64,000 nt of DNA from Przewalskia tangutica (lineage: Eukaryota > Streptophyta > Magnoliopsida > Solanales > Solanaceae), in NCBI GenBank assembly GCA_029844215.1, contig CM056724.1, positions 80,061,093 to 80,125,092 of the forward strand, in the 5' to 3' direction. Position 1 is the first letter of the stretch. Every line of letters starts with the position of its first letter. Below the pieces are notes generated by a model, which saw only the letters and a list, made by a program, of their open reading frames with translations, made no database searches and had not been told where the DNA came from. Made by a program: the position numbers and the translations under genes. This document shows, piece by piece, positions 22,088 through 34,542 of this stretch.

Positions 22088-23701
22088 TGTCACGACCAAC
22101 CGGGGCGTGGATCGTGCCTTACCCCGCACCCTAGTGATACAACATCGTAGAAAATCGTGAAATAAAAACATAAACATGAAACAAGAGACATGATAAATAA
22201 ACAGCAACCAAAACAGCTTGCCTTCGATTATATATACATAAAAACCCGAACAGCTTATCCTTTTACAAACTCGCCACAACAAGATTACTGCACCTCTAAG
22301 AAGTGACAACAACTATGACGGACAGTGGCCCCGCCATACCTCGAATGTACAAGAACCTGCTGCACTGTGGTAACATACCAAAAGATAAGCCTCAAGAAAC
22401 GGCTTCCTAACACGAATCGTGATCCTATGGCGAGGATCCACAACCGATGTACTTCTACCGCGGATTTAACGCACCCGGGGAGGTCAAGACAACAGTACCA
22501 AGTATGTGAAATCAAATATCAGAATGAAATCATGATACTATATCAAACAGAGACATGTATGATAACCAAACTACGCCTACAACATAAAAGTAGTCATGTC
22601 AAGTCGTGGACTCACGCCTCAAAGTCATCTCTCATGCCCGTGGAACTCCTTCCTCACCGCCGCCTAGGTATAAATCGTGGAATACGTGTCTCGCCCATCC
22701 TACGGGACTCGATAAAGAACCAGGTGGAATACGTGTCTCGCCCATCCTACGGGACTCGATAAAGAATCAAGTGGAATACGTGTCTCGCACATCTCACGGG
22801 ACTCGATAAAGAATCGTGGGATACGTGTCTCACCTCATCCCATGGGACTCGATAAAGAATCGTGTGGAATACATGTCTCGCCCATCTCACGGGACTCGAT
22901 AAAGAATCACTCATAACAAATCACCGCCTCCATCGAGACGCGCAGAGTACGTAAATACAACACTTGCACAACAAAGGCTATCATCACAAGCATAGGCAAG
23001 TTCATCATACTCATGGACTTATATTTTATTACAACAAATCCGGGTTTTAACCCCAAAGTACCACATACATTAATTCTTTTCAAAAGATCCGTTTCTTTCA
23101 CAAAAGTCACACGATATCCGTAGTATGAAAATAGAGTGACTATCTTTTTAAGTAAACCAAAACACCTCCCTTTGTAAAATCAAGTAACGACATTATTTTC
23201 CAAACGTTCAAGTTTGCCTAATTTCAAATGCTCAAGTCTCTTATTTTAGAAAGGTTTCATAACTCATAGTTTTAATCTCTTTTAAAACAATTGAGTAACA
23301 TAAGTCTTACGTGTGAGCCGTTTATTCTTGTTTATAACAATCTTGTTACAACAGCCATGATCTAGGAAATGTAATAAAATTTTGTCTTATCTTAGCTTCT
23401 ATGCAGATGGAGGTTTCTACTGGTTTTAATAACAGTTAGTCAATACATCTCCTTTATTAACGCTGCAATGGTTTGTTCGATACTTATTCTCATTTCCGAA
23501 ATCAGTAACACATTATTCTTTAAAAGCCAAGTACTCATTTCTCACGAATGAGGTTTCACAACTTTTTAACAAAATTCATAGTCCTTAACATTTCATAAAA
23601 CGTCATTTATAAGTTAAGTCTCTTATAATTCAAGACAACAACAAGTATTCTTTTAGAACCCAAAGAACTTACTCTTTTCAAAACAAATAACCTATACTTA
23701 A
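22088..23701 (-). repeat. M1 5' LTR, part 1 (resumes at 38984)
   Basis: Matches 14177-15795 of the M1 3' LTR until it stops at '...acctatacttaa', where TK is inserted. The 48-bp array is present at 22675-22912. Confidence 0.9.
22675..22912 (-). repeat. ~48-bp minisatellite in M1 5' LTR
   Basis: Five units matching the array at 14775-15015. Confidence 0.85.
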
Positions 23702-24299
23702 TGTCACGACTGCTCGGTTCGTGGATCGTGCCTTACCCGCACCTGCGATCATACATCGAGAAAATCACGGAAATATAAAACAAGACATGAAACAGCTTGT
23801 AAATGAGACACGCTTTATCTCGATGAAAAGCTCGCTTTCGCATATATATATAACCCAAGTTTTGCGCTACATCCCAACTGCATAATAGGACTACTGCACT
23901 TAAGGAAGTAAACAACTATGGCGACAGTGGCCCGCCATACCCCGAATGTACAAAACTATCTACAATACAGGAGATCGTATCAAAAGTAGAGCCTCGGAGA
24001 AGATGGAGCTCACGACACCAATGCAAAGAGATCCTAAGGATGTGGATCTAACACTGCCGCTTTTACCGCTGCAGTGAACGCAGCTTCAAGGAGGTCAGTA
24101 CAACAGGTACTAAGTATGTGAAACTGTAAAGTACTTAAACGAAAACATATCATTTTAAAATCAGTTTTGCAAGTATCTATGAAACAACCAAGGTAACTGC
24201 ACATAGTGCCATATCATAAACAAGAGCAACAATAGGTAAATCAGAATGTGTCTTTTCTAGGCCGTGAATGATCGGCAGGCCAATTGCCGTAGTATCACC

Positions 24300-24560
24300 A
24301 TGCAAGCCTAATCCTCGACTCCGTAGTCCGCATAGGCCACTCACATAGGCCCGCATAGGTATATAACCCCGCATCGAGGGTAGCTACTCCTCGCGTAAAT
24401 CGCCCCGACTCGTAGTCCGCATGGCCATATAGACCGCATGAGGTATAACCCCGCATCACTAACACGAACTCCGTAGCTCGCATAGGTCCTCGACCCGTAT
24501 GAGGTATTCTCGAATCATGGTCCTGCATCACTCGAGTCTACCCCGCACGGAGGCGCTTTA
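24300..24560 (-). repeat. Degenerate tandem array in TK 3' LTR
   Basis: Recurring 'ccgcataggcc', 'ccgcatgaggtat' and 'ccccgcatc' motifs. The same array type is in the TK 5' LTR (37130-37395) and, notably, in S2 (26440-26770). Confidence 0.7.
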
Positions 24561-25715
24561 ACCCCGTAATATGTCAAGAGGTGAGTGATATTATACTAAC
24601 ATAACCTTATCGTTAAACAACATAAGCACAAAGAAGAATACTCTCTTATACAAACGTTACAAGACACTAACACACATAGCATCATATCATGTCTACTTAT
24701 CAAACCATCTTATTATTCTTTTCACAAATCAATATAAGTCCGTTATAAACACATAGGCAAATCTGCTTTTTTATCATGCTTAAGTGGTTATACCTAACTT
24801 CCCATAAAGCTAGTATAACTCTTAAGCTTCGCTTAAAACCAATTAGTTCTCTTCGTTAAAAATGATTCAAGAATCTTTTGAAATGCTTTCGATCCTTATT
24901 ATTCAGCTTAAGTCGCAAGACATTGCCGTAAGTATTATTCAGCTTAAGTCAAAAGACATTGCCGTAAGTATTATTCGATTAACACGTACGCCTACCGTAC
25001 TATATATATTTTAAAATATCATGCTTTAGGAAGAATCACATACCTTCTACGAAAACCACCGCCAAGTTGAATATGTCGCGCAGAGAATCAACCTATAATA
25101 GTCGACACGCCTATCAACGCCTAGACTACTCAGAAACGCTTCTAAGCAGAGGGTTCTATATCCTACGGAAAATTGGGCAGCACTTCCTACCGGTGAGCTA
25201 CTCAAGTTCATCGTGAAAACGATCCTATGTAAGTACAATTTGATTATTCTTCTTTAAACCCTTCATCGTGATAACAGTTCAATTCTATTCTCAGAATATT
25301 CTTCTAAGTATTTAATACTTATTCTTATACTACAACAATAAGTATTCTCTATTTCAAAAGAGGGTTAGGATTATTTACCTCGGTAAGCCCAATAGTATCC
25401 TAGATAAAAGTCGATCCGGAGCAAGGCTTAGCTCCTAAGTTGAACGCTCCGATAGCTCCAAGGAAACCTTAGAAGTTCTTTACAACTTCTACTAAGTACT
25501 AAAGGATTTGGGCTAGGGTATTTTGGGCATTATAACGATACTAGAAGGCAACTTTTCTACCAAGGAGGGGGGTAGTGTTTCGGCTAGGCTTCTTTAGAGG
25601 GGTATTCGGCCAAGACTTCACAAGGGGGGAGAAGTGAGGCTTAGGACGATGGCTCACAAGGGAAGGATGATTTAGGCTTGGAAATTTGTGATGAATAAGT
25701 CTTCAAAGAGAGGGG

Positions 25716-25723
25716 TATTTATA
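25716..25723 (-). promoter_or_regulatory. LTR TATA box (TK 3' LTR), minus strand
   Basis: TATTTATA on the plus strand in 'ggggtatttataggg'; the same site occurs at 38577-38584 in the 5' LTR. Confidence 0.55.
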
Positions 25724-25761
25724 GGGAAACCAAGGGCCAAGATCAAGCCAAGTGGGGGGCA

Positions 25762-28700
25762 TGTCACGACCCGAACCTGGGCCCGTGACTGGTGCCTTAC
25801 CTCGGGCACCCTAGTGATACAATCATCAGAGTAATCAGCGGAACATACAACGATACAAGACATATTATGAAATATGAAACAATAATCTGAGAAAAACTTG
25901 CCTTTCGGCATATATAAATAACAACTTTACAAATGAACAGTTTAATCCTTTTTACAAACCCTGCCACAACAAGATTCTGCACTTAAGAAATGATACGACA
26001 ACAATGGCGGGACAGGGCCCCGCCCAAACCCCTGAATGTAAACGCTTACTACGACAGGGGACTATACCACTGATAAGCCTCCGGAGAAACGGAGCTTCCC
26101 AAACGCTGAAACTGTGACCCTGAGAGCTAGGATCAACGACTGGTGTACCTCAACTGCGCAGATGAACGCAACCCCCGGGCGAGGTCAGTACAACAGGTAC
26201 CGAGTATGTGAAACTAAAAAAATACTGTAAATGAAATCATAATAGTCTATAAAGCAGGAGACATGTATGATAAGCAAACTACAGTTCACAACAAATAAGC
26301 AGTCATGTCAAGTCAGGGACTCACGCCCTCAAAGTTATCACAATAAAACCGCACGGCAAGTGCGAAGGCATAGCCGACTACTAAGACCCACAAGCACCAA
26401 AAAAATACCACAATCAGATCCCGAGGTCTTTCTAGACCGCACTACATGATCGGCCGCCACTCGCCCGCAATATCAATGCGCGCGTCTATCCTCGAACTCT
26501 CGCAGCCCGCATAGGTCACACACGACCCGCATGAGGTATTCTCGAATCATGGTCCTGCATCACCGAGGTATACCCCGCATCGGCGCTAACCCTCGGTATC
26601 CGCCAGGCTCCCGCAACCCACATAGTCTCAAAAGACCGCATAGTCTCAATGCACCGCATAGGAATCCCGCATCGGGCTAAACACCGAATGATCAATCTCG
26701 AGCTACCGCGACTCCGCATAGTCACGAGGACCGCATAGCCGTAAAGACCGTGATCGCGGTGGCAAGCCCTCGGTATAATAAGTCAAGCCGGTATGTGATA
26801 CAATAACAAGATAACGCTTAACGTTTAACAACGTAAGCACAACAAGAATGACCCCCTTACATCACAATCACACAAGATACTAACACACGTAGCATCCTAA
26901 CATGTTTACTTATCACATCAACAAGAAAGTATTTACAAGGCTATCTCAAACCAACACAATCAAGTTATTCACACAAGGTACTTTAAGCTAACAAGTTCGG
27001 GTATCTACCCCTAAAGTACTTCATACATTGAATCTTTCAAAAGATCCGTTGCTTTCACATAAGTCACACAATACCCGTAGTATAAAATAGAGTGACTGTC
27101 TTTTTAAATAAACCAAAACACTTACCTTTGTAAAATCAAGTAACAACATAATTTTCCAAACGTCCAAGTTTGCCTAATTTCAAATGTTCACGTTTCTTAT
27201 TTAGAAGGGTTTCGTAGTTCATAGTCTTATTCATTTAAGAATATAATTCTCTTTTAAACAATCTGAGAAACATAAGTCTTATATGTGAGTAGGATATTCT
27301 TGTTTATAACAATCTTATTACAGCAGCCGTGATCTAGGAAATATCATTTTGTCTCATCTTAGCTTCTATGCAGATGGAAGTTTCTACTGGTTTTAATAAT
27401 ACTTAATTAGTCAAAACATTTCCTTTTATAACGCTGCAGTGGTTTGTCGATACACATTCTGATTTCCGAAATCAGTAAAACATTCTTAAGCCGTTATACC
27501 TAACTTCCCATAAAGCTAGTATAACTCTTAAGTTTTTCAAAAATCAAGTATTACTTCTTCTTTCAAAATGATTCAAAAATCCTTTGAAATACTTCAAGTT
27601 CCTTATTAACACATAACAAGCCAGTTATAGTTCAAATCAGTTACCTTTTTAAGACCACAAGTATTTTCTTACCAACATAAAGCTGTTATAACCAACTTCC
27701 CATAAAGCCGTTATAACACTTTATGTTTTAAACCAATCAAATACGTTTAGCACACGACGCTCACCGTACTACATAGTTCACACATATCATGCTAGAAGAG
27801 ATAGGAAGAGGTTCACATACCTCGCGACGAGTATCGACTAATAGCAAAACGCTCCAAGTACTTCCAACCGTCGGCTACTCCTTAAGCCAAGTAGATCGCA
27901 CCACACGTAGTACTTCAACCTATAAGGCCACAAGGCGCTTATTAACATTTAGATCCCTTCGTAGAACATTCTACAGAAAATTCAAAGACTCTCCCCGCAA
28001 CAACAGCGTAAATCTCCTCCTCTATCGAGGCCGGCTACCAAGCCAACCAGGGGGGGGGGTTATACATCTAACCCTAACGGGTACAATTCTACTCCACGGT
28101 ACTACTACACAAGTCTACTGTAATACAACCCTATGTAATTACAGTTCAGTATTCTTCTTTAAATTCAGGCTTAAGTCGCAAGACATTGCCGTAAGTATTA
28201 TTCAGGCTTAAGTCAAAAGACATTGCCGATAACTACGTTCAGTACTATATATAGTATACTTCAACTATATATTCAAGCAATCATGTAATTTCTAATTACA
28301 ATAGAGGGACAAGATATTTACCTCGATAAGCCCATAATTATCCGAGTTTTAATGTCGATCCTGGGCAATCGTTTTGCTCCAACTCCGAGCGCTCCAACCC
28401 GCTCTAAACCACCCTTAGAAGTTCTAACCAACTTCTACACAATACTCCAACTGACTATGGAGATTTCCCTAGGGTTTCGGTTTTGTGACTGACGGGAAGT
28501 ATAATAGTATTTCTGGGCTTTTCGTATAGGTATAACCTTAGAATACAACAAGGTATACGGCTAAGGTAATTTGGGCATTATAACAATACTTTTGAGAGTA
28601 TTTCTACCAAGAGAGGGGGGTATTATACGAAAGCAACTAGGCTAGTGGGGTACCCACGCCACACTACTAGGAGGGGAGAGGGCTCTGGCCAAGGGGCCTT

Positions 28701-29209
28701 TCCAAGGGGGAGAGGGGCTCTTGGACGAGTCAACAAGAGGAGAGGAGGGATTTTAACACTTAGGATTATTTAGGAATGGATGAATAAGTCTTCAAAGGGA
28801 TGGGTATTTATAGGCCAAGTGAAGGCCAACCAATGGCCAAGATTGAGCCAAGTGCTACACAAGTGTAAGGCCAAGATTCACCCAAGTGTCCTTGACCAAC
28901 TAACACACAAAATATCCTACCAACTCCCCTTGACCAACAAGGCCAATTCGTCCACCACATTACCGCCCACTCCCACCAATTAGAGGGTGACAAGTGTCGC
29001 CCTCTTGTTGGTCCAAAATGTTTCGTCTCTCGGAAAAATCCGCAAAAATTAGAAATGTCATAGACGGAAATTCCCCTACGAAAGTGGAAAACGTTTTCAA
29101 AAAACGACTCTAAACGGGTGTTGTGAACAAAATTAATTCTGCCAAGCCTTAGTACAAGTTTCAAATTTTCTACGTACGCCCCACGCATATACTGAAATAC
29201 GGTATAACA
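25762..29209 (-). repeat. S2: solo LTR of the gag-only family, inside the TK 3' LTR
   Basis: Runs from TGTCACGACCCG to GGTATAACA, 3448 bp, with no internal region. Flanks share GGCA (25758-25761 and 29210-29213), and the empty site is visible in the TK 5' LTR near 38611 ('agtggggcaagtgg'). It therefore arose from an insertion followed by LTR-LTR recombination. It carries the TK-type tandem array but also the gag-only-specific block (27329-27383), so it is mosaic. TATA at 28805-28812 (minus). Confidence 0.88.
26440..26770 (-). repeat. TK-type tandem array in S2
   Basis: Units contain 'ccgcatgaggtattctcgaa', 'ccgcatagtc' and 'ccccgcatcgg', matching the TK arrays and unlike the arrays of the other gag-only LTRs. 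Confidence 0.7.
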
Positions 29210-29567
29210 GGCAAGTGGAGGGCCAAGATTTGCCCAAGTGCCCCTAACCTACTCCTCAAATCACTCCACAAACAAAGGTCCGTGTTCTAAGCCCCAAAGC
29301 CTCCCAATCGTCCAAGGCAAAAGGCCACTTGGCGTCCACGAGGTGACAAGTGTCACCTCTCGTTGGTCCAAAAGGTTCCGTCGCCGGAAAAATTCGCAAA
29401 ATTAGAAATGACATAGCCGGAATTTACCCTACGCGAGTCGTAAAACGCTTCGTCGGAAACGATTCTTTGTGTGAGTTGTGCCCAAAAACGTCCTAGGCCT
29501 AAACTTTTAAGGCTATACTTTCGTACGTACGCCCTCACGTACATACTCCGGAATACGGGGTATAACA
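29210..29567 (-). repeat. TK 3' LTR, part 2
   Basis: Matches 38617-38983. Ends '...acggggtataaca', followed by the purine tract on the minus strand (ttctcccctcctt, 29568-29580) and the hairpin at 29584-29602. Confidence 0.88.
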
Positions 29568-29749
29568 TTCTCCCCTCCTTAGAAACATTCGTCCCGAATG
29601 TTCCTTCCCAAACGATTATCGATAAGGTTCTTCATAACTTAAACGATTCAGATGCCACACACGACCACGTAACAACACTTAGGCATAAACGATAACGAAA
29701 ATTTATAAGTAGGAAAGTGAATTACACGAGGTGTGAGGAATAGGTGAGG

Positions 29750-31000
29750 ATACTTCGCCTCATGTCCTCCTCGCCTTCCCACGCCATCTCTCCTCGAGCT
29801 CGTTCCGCCACGTAACTTTGACGAAGCCACGTCTTTGGTCCGCAGACGCCTAACTCGACGATCGATTATCGCTATGGAATCTCCTCATACGATAACCCCT
29901 CACACTGACATCGCCAATCGGGTGTACCCTAGATGGATCCCCGATACATCTCCTCAAAGATGGATACGTGAAAACCGGATGCACCGCCTCCGATCGGACG
30001 GCAGATTCAACTCATAGGCAACCTTGCCTACCGCGGACAATCAAACGCCCAACGTACTGGGCCGAGTTTCTTCTTCCCGAATCTCATCACACCCTTCATG
30101 GGTGACACTTTAGAAAACCCAATCATGAACTCGAACTCGGATGCCGACGACGACGATGATCTGCGATATGACTTCGCCGACTCGAGCCGCCAAGAACCTC
30201 TCCCGGATAAGTTTCACCTTATCCATCTTCGCCGCACCAACCGGTCCTACTAAACTGCACCTCGCCCACATCGAACCAGCCTATAGGCGATCTGAACTTC
30301 CTCCCATACAAGGCCTCATAAGGCACCATCTGAATACTGGAGTGGTAGCTATTATTATACGCAAACTCAACTAGAGGCAAATGATCCTCCCACTACCTCG
30401 GTCGATAACACAGCTCGCGAATATCCTCAAGAGTGCGGATAGTGCGCCGCTACCGCCCGTCTGCTCGTGGATGGAATGCGATTTCGTGCTCACCGCGTCC
30501 CTAAACCTCTCGAAAGACCTCCGAAGTTAGCCGTAACCGGGCTCTCTGCGATATGATCGAAATAGGGACTCCATGCACCGACGATCTCTCGGATGTAAAG
30601 TTCGCATAATCCTCACCAAAAGTCGTTCGACGGAAGAAAGTGGGCTGATTTCACACTGCCGACGATAACCCATATAGAATCATGTCTCCTCCGAGTGCGA
30701 GGTAATCCGTGATGAAGTCCATGTTGATTACCTCCCACTTCCGGTCGGGATCTCTATCGCTGCAACAAACCACCGTGCCTCTCGTGCTCTACCTTCACCG
30801 CCGACAACATGGGCACCGAGCTACGAACTCTGCAACGCCCTCTTCAAGCCATCCCACCAATACACGATCTAAGGTCGTGGTACATTTTGGTCGACTGGAT
30901 GGATAGAGTAACGCCGTACCGTGCTTCCCCAAGAACCCGCCAAGTCCTCAAACATCCGAACACACAACTCGCCTCAAACCTTAGCACCCCATTAGGTGCT
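29750..31000 (-). pseudogene. pol: TK integrase with C-terminal chromodomain, frameshifted
   Basis: Integrase joins retrotransposon cDNA to chromosomes, and the chromodomain can steer it to heterochromatin. On the minus strand the HHCC zinc-binding region lies near 30800-31000, with readable pieces such as ATKMYHDLRSVYWW. The catalytic core lies near 30540-30720 (DFITDY..., TTFGEDYANF, HGVPISII). The segment MVPYEALYGRKFRSPIGWF lies near 30260-30330. The chromodomain tail EAKYPHLF is at about 29750, after a VTWRNELEERW-like stretch. This order is typical of Tekay/Del chromoviruses. The frame is lost many times over the region. Confidence 0.8.
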
Positions 31001-31072
31001 ACTCAAAAGGACCTTGCCTCACGAAGAGTCAGATCACGATAACGTGTCAAAATGGATCCTCGAATCGCCTCT

Positions 31073-31600
31073 TCACCTCTCGACGATGGAAGACTCGGCA
31101 ACCTCACGAACTCGAATCCAAGCGCTATCGTAATCAATCAAGCGGACACCAAGGCTCGCTAATCGATGCAAATCACGAACCATGTCCTCCTCTGCCGCAC
31201 ATCGATAGGCTCCCATCGACCTACGACTAAGAGCATACGCCACAACATTGACCTTCCGGTGGTACAAGATATCAACATCGTAATCCTTAAGCAACTCTAA
31301 CCACCGCTCTCGCTGAAGTTCGACTCCTCGGTGAAGATATCTTGAGGCTCTTGTGGTCTGTATAAATATCCACGAACCCCGCAAGTAGTGCCTCCAGATC
31401 TTGGCGTGAATCACCGCCGCCAACTCCAAATCATGGGTGGGGTAGTTCCTCCGTGTTTCTTCACCGCCGGATGCATATGCTATGACCTTGCCTGCTGCAT
31501 CAACACACATCCCAACCCGATGCCCGACGATCACAATACACAACATAACCGTCTGGACCTGCGGAAGAGTAAGAACGGGCGGCCGGGCCTCTTTTCAAAG
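31073..31600 (-). pseudogene. pol: TK RNase H domain
   Basis: RNase H degrades the RNA strand during cDNA synthesis. A 157-residue minus-strand frame (31073-31546) contains GKVIAYASGGEE, NYPTHDLELAAVIHAKIWRHY and WLELLKDYDVDILYH. These match the RT-linked RNase H of Ty3/gypsy elements, followed by the ALSRRSMG linker to integrase. Small losses are visible (HAKIW for the usual HALKIW; VAYALSRRS for VADALSRRS), the second probably a base-level error or decay. It sits between RT on the right and integrase on the left. Confidence 0.85.
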
Positions 31601-31649
31601 AATCGAAACCCCGCCACAAGCATCACCATCAAACTTGGCCGCTTACGAG

Positions 31650-32625
31650 TCACCTAGTCAATGGTGCGTAGATAGAAGCAAACTTCTCCACGAACCGCCG
31701 ATAATATCCTCGCAAGGCCCGTAAAATCGCGAACCTCTCGCTGAGTAGTAGGTTCAGGCCAAGTCTCGATCGCCTCGATCTTGGCGATTCCACTCGAATG
31801 CCATCAGCCCACAATATGCCCAAGAAAAGCCACCAAGTCAACCAAAACTCACATTTGGAAAACTTGGCGCATAATCGCTGGTCTCGAGAATCACAAGACA
31901 GCCTCAACGCTCCGCATGCTCGCGCTTCCGGCGAGAATAAACCAAGATATCATCAATGAACACTATCACAAACGTGTCCAAAAATGGTTTGAACACTCGG
32001 TTCATCAAATCCATGAATACCGCGAGCATTGGTCAACCCAAAAGACATGACCGAACTCATAATGCCCGCATCGTCCGAATGCGATCTAGGGACATCGACA
32101 TCTCTAACTCGCACCTGATGATAGCCCGATCGCAGATCATTCTTGGAGAAACATATCGCACCCTGTAACTGGTCGAACAAATCATCAATCCTGGGAAGGG
32201 GGTATATGTTCTTAATGGTCACCTTGTTCACCGCTCAGAATCAACACACATGCGCGGCCCAAATTCTTCTTCTTCACGAACAATACCGCGCTTCCCTGCG
32301 GGAAACACTAGGCCCGATGAAGCCCTTCTCCAAAGCAAATCCCTAAGTCGATCCTTCAACTCTCTCAACTCGGCAGTGCCATCCTATGGCGGAATGGAAA
32401 TAGGCCGAGTGTCCGCAATATGTCTATACAAAACTCAATCTCCTCTCGGGAGGATACCCGAGGTCGTCTGAAACACGTGCGGGAACTCTCGACTCGAATC
32501 GATGAAAAATCTGCACCGCACTCGTGATCAAACACCCGAACGAGATGGTAGATATATCCTTCGCACCATCTTCCTAGCCTTGAGGTAGGAAATAAACCTA
32601 CCCTGCGATACCGTGCTCCTCCCAC
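31650..32625 (-). pseudogene. pol: TK reverse transcriptase
   Basis: Reverse transcriptase copies element RNA into cDNA. Minus-strand pieces in order: EIEFCIDIL (about 32440-32470), MNKVTIKNIYPLPRIDDLFDQ (32231 downward), GAICFSKNDLRSGYHQVRVRD and VMSFGLTNA. The catalytic FIDDILVYSR follows, with FIDD at 31949-31960. Then come KLCAKFSKCEFWL and GYYRRFVEKFASI (31650-31907). The sequence style is that of the Tekay/Del group. Frames change several times, so no full-length RT can be read, but the catalytic aspartates are present in the DNA. Confidence 0.88.
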
Positions 32626-32639
32626 TCAACAACCGGCCT

Positions 32640-33010
32640 CGGAAAGCGGAACCGCATTACTTTCTCTGCAGCTACATTGGCGTAGCAAGAAGCTAGCCAA
32701 TCCATCCCCATGATCACGTCGGTCAATCATCTCCAACTCTATCAAGTCGGCCAGGTCCGACGATCGTAAATGGTCACAGACAAGCTCTATATACCCGCCG
32801 AGCTACCATCGAATCACCCATCGGCGTAGCTACCTCGAAAGGGTCTATGGACTCGTGCTCTATCCCTATCCTACTAGCAACAAGGGGAGATATATAGGAC
32901 GAGTAGAACCGGATCTATCAAAGCATACACATAAAACCCGAACCGATAAGGTACATGTGACGCATCGGTGAGGCCTCCGATCTCGCTTACCGGACAAAGC
33001 ATAAATGCGA
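32640..33010 (-). pseudogene. pol: TK aspartic protease region
   Basis: Protease cleaves the Gag-Pol precursor. The clearest mark is DVIMGMDWLASCYANV on the minus strand near 32650-32720, the end of the retropepsin-like domain just before RT in gypsy elements. It is followed by KVMRFRFPRPVVE. The active-site region further right (32750-32990) is frameshifted and I could not read a clean catalytic triad. Confidence 0.7.
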
Positions 33011-33019
33011 TTACGAGGA

Positions 33020-34251
33020 CCGCTAGAATCGACTCGCGCCACGACCTGCGCGACCGCCGGGTCTATGAGTACCTTGCCCTCCGGCGAGTAGTCGCCGGGA
33101 TGAAGAAGACCCGCGAAAGAACACAGAGTCGACCCTACCATCAAGATCGCCTTGGCCTGACGAGTTCCGCATAGTGACCCGGCCGGCCACAATCGAAACA
33201 AGCTCCGTAGCACCACAACTCCCGGTGGGATCTACCGACGGCCACACCGGCGGTGGTCCTGACGCCAAGCACTCTGCCGCTCGACGCTCAAGTCCGGGGC
33301 CCCGTGCGCCTCGAATATCTCGGTCAGGCCGAGACGGCAGAGTGCTCGAGCCGGCTGTGGTGCAAATCTAGATCGCTGCCGAGGCCGCCACCACGATAGC
33401 CACCAAAAGACCCCGCCGCCCTAGTCTTAACCTGCTGCTCACAACCCGCTTGCCTCTACGCTCGCCGCATCCAAGAGCATGAGCTCGCATGCGGTAATGT
33501 CCATACCCGCCGAAGAGAAACACCCGCACATGACTCGCCATATAATCATCTAGCCTGGACGTAGCGGTGCACCCTATCCTCCATATTCGCTACCAACGCT
33601 GGGACATATCGAGCCAATGAATCAAACTCGACATTGTACTCCCGACAAGGCCCTCTCGCCTCGGCGGAAAAATCTATCACCGCGCTCTCTCATCCGCGAG
33701 GCAAGAGTGAGGAAAGCCTCCGAGAACTCATCCCAAGTACCTGGGGACGCGTGCTCTCCCCGTGATAACTCCCACGAATCCAACCAATCGACTGCGGTAT
33801 CACGCAGCCTATGTGAACCAAAGATCACGGACTCGGTCTCCGACGCCCGGATCACTCTCAAAATCCTCAGAGTCGACGGATGAACTCGCGGATCATCCTC
33901 CGCCTCGACCAAAAACTCGCGGCTACAACTCAGAAGTCTCGTAGCCTCAAACTCTGCCTCGGGTGAACCACGGTACGATCGGGCTGGACTGAATCGCCGT
34001 GATCCACTGCCTCATGTTCGCCACGATCACGCCAAGAATCGCCATCTCTCAGAATCCATCTCATTCGCGGTGCCGGGACCGAGGTGTAGGTACGTGGTCT
34101 CATCACCGCCATCGCGCCCTAAACTTCTCACGGGTCGGCGTCGTAGAACTCGCCGTCTCGTATAGATCGGGCCGAGCCTCGTGACTCTAGGTGTCCCACT
34201 AGCAGCCTCCTCCGCTTTGCCTTCTGGGGCGGGTTGCCTACGTGGAGGCAT
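33020..34251 (-). pseudogene. gag: TK gag, frameshifted
   Basis: Starts at 34251 on the minus strand with MPPRRQPAPEGKAEEAASG. The Gag core is readable at 33622-33912 (DDPRVHPS..., ASETESVIFGSHRLRDTAV, DSWELSRGEHASPG, WDEFSEAF). A zinc knuckle beginning CFDCGRPGHYA lies at about 33170-33200. It closely resembles the M2 Gag (same ASETESV, GSHRLRDTAVDW and SRGEHA strings), which links the gag-only elements to this chromovirus. The non-autonomous insertion NL lies upstream of this start, in the 5' leader, and does not cut the Gag ORF. Confidence 0.8.
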
Positions 34252-34542
34252 AATCATATGTAAAAGGAATACGTTAGAGGGTCCGACTTTTTTTTTTTTC
34301 GGTAAATGCAAATATTATTACTAAAAAGAAAAGCTCTGAAGTTACAATCGTTGAGGGTTCTCAATCCTCAACGTAAACAAGAACAAGAAAATAAACTTCA
34401 ACATGAAAATTAAATGCTATCTATCAGGACATTCCAAGATAGTATCTTCATTTAAGTAATCGGGGTAGTGAAATACTCTTCCAATCTTCAGATTGACTTT
34501 TATTCGTTGGATTAGGCTCCTTAATTTGTTGTGACTCTAGTA

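Larger units (their letters stand above)
23702..25761 (-). repeat. TK 3' LTR, part 1 (resumes at 29210)
   Basis: Aligns with 36521-38616 of the TK 5' LTR. It is interrupted by S2 in 'aagtggggggca'. It contains its own tandem array (24300-24560), duplicated 'ttaagtc..aagacattgccg' units near 24900-24980 and a minus-strand TATA box at 25716-25723. Confidence 0.88.

Noticed and set aside
30141..32350. Plus-strand open frames such as 31388-31657 and 32143-32346
   Set aside because: They oppose recognisable RT, RNase H and integrase reading on the minus strand.
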